A stretch of DNA of 64,000 nucleotides from Vreelandella songnenensis (GTDB lineage Bacteria; Pseudomonadota; Gammaproteobacteria; Pseudomonadales; Halomonadaceae), in contig NZ_PVTK01000001.1 in assembly GCF_003002925.1 (NCBI RefSeq), positions 868,001 through 932,000 on the forward strand, read 5' to 3'. Of this stretch, positions 59,394-64,000 are shown in pieces. The notes beneath the pieces are model-generated. The model searched no databases, was not told the origin of the DNA, and was given only the letters and a program-made list of their open reading frames with translations. Position 1 is the stretch's first letter. The number at the start of each line of letters is the position of its first letter. Position numbers and translations under genes: made by a program.

Positions 59394-60437
59394 ATGCAGG
59401 AGTCAGAGCTGACCCAGCGCAAGAACGACCATCTGGATATCGTGCTCGACCCGGCGCTGGCCGTGCAGAAAACCCGCACCGGGTTCGAGCGCTGGCGCTT
59501 TGAGCACTGCGCGCTGCCGGAGCTCGACCTGGACAGCATTGACCTGGGTACATCGCTTTTCGGTCGGGCCATGCAGGCGCCGATTCTGATCAGCTCCATG
59601 ACCGGTGGCGCCAGCCGTGCCAACGACATCAACCGGTTTCTGGCCGAAGCGGCGCAGACACTGGGCCTGGCCATGGGCGTCGGTTCCCAGCGGGTAGCGC
59701 TTGAAAGCGACGCCAACTGGGGTCTGACCCGCGAGCTGCGCGCCCTTGCCCCGGATATTGCGCTGCTGGCCAACCTGGGTGCGGCCCAGCTTACCGGCCA
59801 GCACGGCACCGACTACGCCAGGCGCGCGGTGGAAATGGTCGAGGCGGATGCACTGATCATTCACCTCAATCCCTTGCAGGAGGCCCTGCAGACCGGCGGC
59901 GACCGCGACTGGCGCGGCATTCTCGCGGCCATCGAGCGCGTCACGGCTTCACTCGGCGCACCGGTAGTGGTCAAGGAAGTAGGCGCCGGGCTCTCCGCAA
60001 CGGTTGCCCGCCAGCTTCAGGAAGCGGGAGTTGCCATGCTGGATATCGCTGGCGCCGGCGGCACCAGCTGGGCGGCGGTTGAAGGTGAGCGCGCCAGCAC
60101 GCCGCAAAAGCGTGCCGTCGCCATGGCGTTTGCCAACTGGGGCATTCCAAGCGCCCAGGCGCTGTGCGAGGTACGCCGAACGCTGCCTGCCATGCCGCTG
60201 ATCGCCTCCGGCGGTATCAATGACGGCATTGATGCGGCCAAGGCGCTGTGCCTGGGTGCTGACCTGGTGGGCCAGGCGGCGGCGGCCCTGCACAGCGCTA
60301 CCACTTCGCTCGACGCCGTCATCGACCACTTCCAGATCGTGATCGAACAGCTGCGGGTCGCCTGTTTCTGCACCGGAAGCGCTGATTTGACCGCGCTCAG
60401 GCACGCGGTCCTGCGGCGTATCGAGGATGGTGCATGA
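59394..60437 (+). CDS. fni: Type 2 isopentenyl-diphosphate isomerase
   Basis: FMN- and NADPH-dependent isomerase converting IPP to DMAPP, 347 residues. Motifs: [10 protein letters not shown] near the start, [39 protein letters not shown] and IAGAGGTSW, which form the FMN-binding TIM barrel. GGGAG precedes ATG 59394. It lies between crtE and crtX, as in Pantoea carotenoid clusters, and the crtX start overlaps its stop by four bases. This type is not related to the type 1 Idi. Confidence 0.94.
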   Translation: MQESELTQRKNDHLDIVLDPALAVQKTRTGFERWRFEHCALPELDLDSIDLGTSLFGRAMQAPILISSMTGGASRANDINRFLAEAAQTLGLAMGVGSQRVALESDANWGLTRELRALAPDIALLANLGAAQLTGQHGTDYARRAVEMVEADALIIHLNPLQEALQTGGDRDWRGILAAIERVTASLGAPVVVKEVGAGLSATVARQLQEAGVAMLDIAGAGGTSWAAVEGERASTPQKRAVAMAFANWGIPSAQALCEVRRTLPAMPLIASGGINDGIDAAKALCLGADLVGQAAAALHSATTSLDAVIDHFQIVIEQLRVACFCTGSADLTALRHAVLRRIEDGA

Positions 60438-61711
60438 GCCACTACGCGGTAGTCGCTCCGCCGCTTTACAGCCACGTCAAGGCGCTTCAGGCTCTGGCGG
60501 CCCAGCTGCTCGAGCGCGGCCATCGGGTTACCTTCGTGCAGCAGTTCGAAGCGCGCGGCCTGCTTGACGACCCGCGCATCGGTTTTTATCCGCTGGGTGA
60601 AACGCGCCTTGCCCCGGGCAGCCTGGCGGCCACCCTGGCACTGACCGCCCGTCCCTCGGGCCTGGGCCTTTTCCGGCTGATCGACGATCTGGCCGCCACG
60701 ACCGATATGCTCTGCCACGAGCTGCCCGGCGCGCTTGAGGCGCTCAAGGTCGATGGCCTGATTGTCGATCAGATGGAGGCCGCCGGCGGGCTGGTAGCCG
60801 ACGCCCTGGGGCTACCCTACGTGTCTGTCGCCTGCGCCCTGCCGGTCAATCGCGAGCGGGGGTTGCCGCTTCCGGTCATGCCGTTTGCCTACTCGACCAG
60901 TGCCCAGGCCCGCCACCGCTATGACGCCAGCGAGAAAATCTACGACTGGCTGATGCGCCGCCACGCCCGAGTGATCGACCATCACGCCCGGCGCCTGGGG
61001 CTTGCGCCGCGCCATTCGCTGCACGAGTGCCTGTCGACGCTTGCCCAGATCAGCCAGACTCCGCCTTCGCTGGACTTCCCGCGGGCAGCGTTGCCCGGCT
61101 GCTTTCATGCGGTAGGGCCGCTGCGCGATGAAAGCCCGGGTAGCGGTCAAGAAGCGCCGGCCACGATACCGCCCAGGCCGTTCGTGTTTGCCTCACTCGG
61201 CACGCTGCAGGGCCACCGCTACGCGCTGTTTCGTAACATCGCCAAGGCCTGCCAGCGCCTGGAAATGCCGCTGTTGATCGCCCACTGCGGCGGGCTGGAC
61301 GCCGCTCAAGCGGCCCGGCTCGAGCGTTACGGCACCACCTGGGTGACCGACTTCGCCGACCAGCGCGCGGTGCTTTCAAGCGCCCGCGCCGTGATTACCC
61401 ATGGAGGCCTGAATACCGTGGTCGATGCCATTCACAGTGCCACGCCCATGCTGGTCGTGCCGCTGGCGTTCGACCAGCCCGGCGTCGCCGCGCGCATCGT
61501 GCATCACGGTATCGGGCAGAGCGCCTCTCGGTTTGTTGGCAGCGCTACCCTGGCCAAGCGGTTGAGCGGCCTGCTCAATAACGATATCTATCGGCTGCGC
61601 CTGCGCGCCATGCACGCTACGCTCACCCAGGCGGGCGGCGCGGTAAAGGCGGCGCGCATTGCCGAGCAGGCGCTCAGCGAGCGCCGCCCGGTACTCGCGG
61701 AGGCCGCATGA
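60434..61711 (+). CDS. crtX: Zeaxanthin glucosyltransferase CrtX
   Basis: A 425-residue GT1-family glycosyltransferase that adds glucose to zeaxanthin hydroxyls. It begins [16 protein letters not shown], and the UDP-sugar-binding region near residues 305-370 includes VTHGGLN-type [13 protein letters not shown] and [15 protein letters not shown]. Overlaps fni and crtY by four bases each. The product is inferred from the cluster; no zeaxanthin-forming hydroxylase (crtZ) is visible before the window ends. Confidence 0.92.
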   Translation: MSHYAVVAPPLYSHVKALQALAAQLLERGHRVTFVQQFEARGLLDDPRIGFYPLGETRLAPGSLAATLALTARPSGLGLFRLIDDLAATTDMLCHELPGALEALKVDGLIVDQMEAAGGLVADALGLPYVSVACALPVNRERGLPLPVMPFAYSTSAQARHRYDASEKIYDWLMRRHARVIDHHARRLGLAPRHSLHECLSTLAQISQTPPSLDFPRAALPGCFHAVGPLRDESPGSGQEAPATIPPRPFVFASLGTLQGHRYALFRNIAKACQRLEMPLLIAHCGGLDAAQAARLERYGTTWVTDFADQRAVLSSARAVITHGGLNTVVDAIHSATPMLVVPLAFDQPGVAARIVHHGIGQSASRFVGSATLAKRLSGLLNNDIYRLRLRAMHATLTQAGGAVKAARIAEQALSERRPVLAEAA

Positions 61712-62886
61712 GCGACACACGGTGGGATCTCATCCTGGTAGGCGCAGGGCTAGCCAACGGCCTGATAGCCTTGCGCCTGCACCAGCGCCAGCCCGAACTC
61801 AAGGTCCTGCTGCTCGAAGCGGGCGCCACGCCCGGTGGCAACCATACCTGGTCGTTTCATGCGGGCGACCTGAGCGCCGACCAGCACGCCTGGATTGCTC
61901 CGCTGGTGGCTCACCGCTGGCCGGATTACGACGTCGTCTTTCCAGCGCTTGCCCGCACCGTGGCCGGCGGCTACGCAAGCGTCACCTCCGAGCGCTTTGC
62001 CGAGGTCATCCGCCAGGCGCTTGGCGAGCGTCTTGTCACGAACGCGCCGGTCATTACGCTCACCCCCACCTCGGTTACCCTGGAGGATGGCCGCTGCTTC
62101 AATGCGGGGGCAGTGATCGACGGGCGGGGTTACCGGCCAAGCCCGCACCTGGCTATCGGGCTTCAGGCGTTTTTCGGCCAGCAGTGGCAGCTCGAGCGCC
62201 CGCACGGGCTGACCCGCCCGCGGCTGATGGACGCCACCGTGGACCAGCAAGGCGGCTACCGGTTCGTCTACACGCTGCCACTGACGGCCACGGCGCTGCT
62301 GATCGAAGACACCCACTATATCGACCGGGCCACACTTGATCATGACCGGGCACGGCTAAACATTGCCCACTACGCCAAGGCGCAGGGCTGGGCGCTTGGC
62401 ACTCTCCAGCGCGAAGAGCAGGGTAACCTGCCGATCACCCTGACCGGCGACCCCAAGGCATTCTGGCAGGCGGCCCAAGGCCTACCCCAGAGCGGCCTGC
62501 GCGGCGGGCTGTTTCATCCGACCACCGGCTATTCGCTGCCGCTGGCAGTGGCGCTTGCCGACATGATCGCTGAACAAACCCGTCTTACGCCGCCATCGCT
62601 GTATCGCCTTATCCACGCTTATGCCAGGCAGTGCTGGCGGCAGCAGCGTTTTTTTCGCATGCTCAACCGCATGCTGTTTCTGGCCGGCCCCGACGACAGG
62701 CGCTGGCAGGTAATGCAGCGCTTTTACGGCCTGAACGATGGCCTGATAGCACGCTTTTATGCCGGCCGGCTGACCCTTGCCGACCAGGCGCGAATATTGA
62801 CGGGCAAGCCGCCGGTACCGGTAGGCGAAGCCTTACAGGCGGTTCTCAAACAAACTCCTCGGCTGCGAGCCTTTCATGATGAGTAA
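61708..62886 (+). CDS. crtY: Lycopene beta-cyclase CrtY
   Basis: A 392-residue flavoprotein that cyclises lycopene to beta-carotene. An N-terminal dinucleotide-binding motif VGAGLANGLIALRL is followed by VIDGRGYRPS in the middle and FRMLNRMLFLAGP near residue 320, all matching proteobacterial CrtY. It overlaps crtX by four bases and crtI by eight. Confidence 0.95.
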   Translation: MSDTRWDLILVGAGLANGLIALRLHQRQPELKVLLLEAGATPGGNHTWSFHAGDLSADQHAWIAPLVAHRWPDYDVVFPALARTVAGGYASVTSERFAEVIRQALGERLVTNAPVITLTPTSVTLEDGRCFNAGAVIDGRGYRPSPHLAIGLQAFFGQQWQLERPHGLTRPRLMDATVDQQGGYRFVYTLPLTATALLIEDTHYIDRATLDHDRARLNIAHYAKAQGWALGTLQREEQGNLPITLTGDPKAFWQAAQGLPQSGLRGGLFHPTTGYSLPLAVALADMIAEQTRLTPPSLYRLIHAYARQCWRQQRFFRMLNRMLFLAGPDDRRWQVMQRFYGLNDGLIARFYAGRLTLADQARILTGKPPVPVGEALQAVLKQTPRLRAFHDE

Positions 62887-64000
62887 AGCAATCGTAATCG
62901 GGTCAGGCTTTGGCGGCCTGGCTCTGGCCATCCGCCTGCAGGCGGCGGGCATCCCCACCCTGATTCTTGAGCAGCGCGACAAGCCCGGCGGGCGCGCCTA
63001 CGTCTATCAGGATCAGGGGTTCACCTTCGATGCCGGGCCCACGGTGATCACCGACCCGAGCGCCATCGAGGAGCTTTTTACCCTGGCGGGAAAACGCCTG
63101 GAAGAGTACGTCGAGCTGATGCCGGTCACCCCCTTCTACCGGCTGTGCTGGGAGTCCGGTAAGGTCTTCAATTACGACAACGACCAGGCGCACCTGGAGG
63201 AGCAGATCGGCCAGTTCAACCCGGCCGATGTAGAGGGTTACCGGCGCTTTCTAAGCTACTCCCAGGCGGTGTTCAAGGAGGGCTATCTGAAGCTTGGCAC
63301 CGTACCGTTTCTGTCGTTTCGCGACATGGTGCGCGCCGGACCGCAGCTGGCGCGCCTGCAGGCCTGGCGCAGCGTCTACAGCATGGTTGCCAAGTTCATC
63401 GAGGATGACCATCTGCGCCAGGCGTTCTCGTTTCACTCGCTGCTGGTCGGCGGCAACCCGTTTGCCACCTCCTCCATCTACACGCTGATTCACGCGCTCG
63501 AGCGCGAATGGGGCGTCTGGTTTCCACGCGGTGGCACCGGCGCGCTGGTGCAGGGCATGGTCAAACTCTTTGAGGATCTGGGCGGCGAGATCGAGCTCAA
63601 TGCCGAGGTCACGCAGCTCGAGGCCGAGGACAACACCCTGAAGGCGGTAAAACTGGCCGACGGGCGGCGCATCGAAGCAAGCGCCGTGGCCTCCAACGCC
63701 GATGTGGTGCACACCTACGAAAAGCTGCTCGGCCATCATCCGGTAGGCGCCAAACGCAGCACCTCGCTCAAGCGCAAGCGCATGAGCAACTCGCTGTTCG
63801 TACTCTATTTTGGTCTCAACCATCATCATGAGCAGTTGGCCCACCATACCGTCTGCTTCGGGCCGCGCTACAAGGAGCTGATCGACGATATCTTCAACAG
63901 CGACGCCCTGGCCGAGGATTTCTCACTCTACCTGCATGCGCCCTGCGTCACCGACCCCTCATTGGCGCCCCCGGGCTGCGGCAGCTACTACGTACTCGCT
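62879..64000 (+). CDS. crtI: Phytoene desaturase CrtI (partial, cut by the window end)
   Basis: The first 374 codons of a flavin-dependent desaturase that converts phytoene to lycopene; the frame stays open to base 64000. It begins AIVIGSGFGGLALAIRLQ (dinucleotide-binding) and contains AGPTVITDP and LLVGGNPFATSSIYTLIHAL, closely matching Pantoea CrtI as I remember it. Either ATG 62876 or 62879 could start it; the latter gives MSKAIVIGSG. Its start overlaps the crtY stop, suggesting coupled translation. crtB and crtZ would be expected to the right. Confidence 0.93.
   Translation, partial: MSKAIVIGSGFGGLALAIRLQAAGIPTLILEQRDKPGGRAYVYQDQGFTFDAGPTVITDPSAIEELFTLAGKRLEEYVELMPVTPFYRLCWESGKVFNYDNDQAHLEEQIGQFNPADVEGYRRFLSYSQAVFKEGYLKLGTVPFLSFRDMVRAGPQLARLQAWRSVYSMVAKFIEDDHLRQAFSFHSLLVGGNPFATSSIYTLIHALEREWGVWFPRGGTGALVQGMVKLFEDLGGEIELNAEVTQLEAEDNTLKAVKLADGRRIEASAVASNADVVHTYEKLLGHHPVGAKRSTSLKRKRMSNSLFVLYFGLNHHHEQLAHHTVCFGPRYKELIDDIFNSDALAEDFSLYLHAPCVTDPSLAPPGCGSYYVLA

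Overview
The window is 64 kb of compact, GC-rich (roughly 60%) chromosomal DNA from a gammaproteobacterium. The gene content and orders (glcC/glcDEFG, scpA-scpB-rluB, purL/mltF, nadC/ampD, dapA-bamC-purC, aceE-aceF), together with very acidic protein linkers such as those in AceF, fit a halophile of the Halomonadaceae (Halomonas-like). This assignment is an inference from content and style; no database search was possible. Almost everything is chromosomal housekeeping. No insertion sequence, prophage, CRISPR array or rRNA operon was seen.

Layout. 0-6.1 kb: a GntR regulator, then the glycolate oxidation locus (glcC divergent from glcDEFG). 6.2-6.8 kb: five tRNA genes (Val, Asp, Asp, Val, Asp in transcription order) with a clear promoter. 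6.9-12.7 kb: an alpha/beta hydrolase, then a CcoI-like P-type ATPase relative lacking its catalytic domains, a TauE/SafE-type membrane protein, hemN and an Anr/FNR regulator. This resembles the distal part of a cbb3-oxidase assembly locus, but with no oxidase genes in view. 12.7-16.2 kb: ttcA, then a DnaQ-fold protein whose catalytic residues appear lost, coupled to a cNMP/CBS/DUF294 protein. 16.8-26.5 kb: an acetate-utilisation block, with a two-subunit Na+:solute symporter, an unknown membrane protein, the CrbS-type transporter/histidine kinase, the CrbR-type LuxR regulator, and acs.

26.6-31.3 kb: sprT, a yecA-type gene, a ClsB-like phospholipase D, rsmJ, tsaB and adk. 31.5-36.3 kb: pyruvate dehydrogenase aceE-aceF, preceded by a 346-bp region with two TGTAG-N5-CTAC elements. 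36.7-47.3 kb: ampD/nadC, a GNAT gene, trmO, purC-bamC-dapA, a PrxQ/Bcp peroxiredoxin, an AI-2E-family permease coupled to tusA, bepA and nadA. 47.5-47.8 kb: two tRNA-Lys genes. 48-58.1 kb: scpA-scpB-rluB, radD, purL and mltF. 58.4-64 kb: a carotenoid operon crtE-fni-crtX-crtY-crtI, cut off by the window end, in the order known from Pantoea zeaxanthin-glucoside clusters.

The genes form several working sets. Glycolate is oxidised to glyoxylate by GlcDEF. Acetate is taken up and activated to acetyl-CoA under CrbS/R-type control. AceEF makes acetyl-CoA from pyruvate. NadA and NadC supply NAD. The crt operon converts IPP/DMAPP to glycosylated cyclic carotenoids. The most unusual items are the two apparently dead enzymes kept as intact reading frames (the CcoI-like protein without P and N domains, and the DnaQ-like protein without catalytic acids), a perfect 12-bp inverted repeat upstream of crtE, three 15-bp-spaced repeats upstream of acs, and the paired TGTAG elements upstream of aceE.
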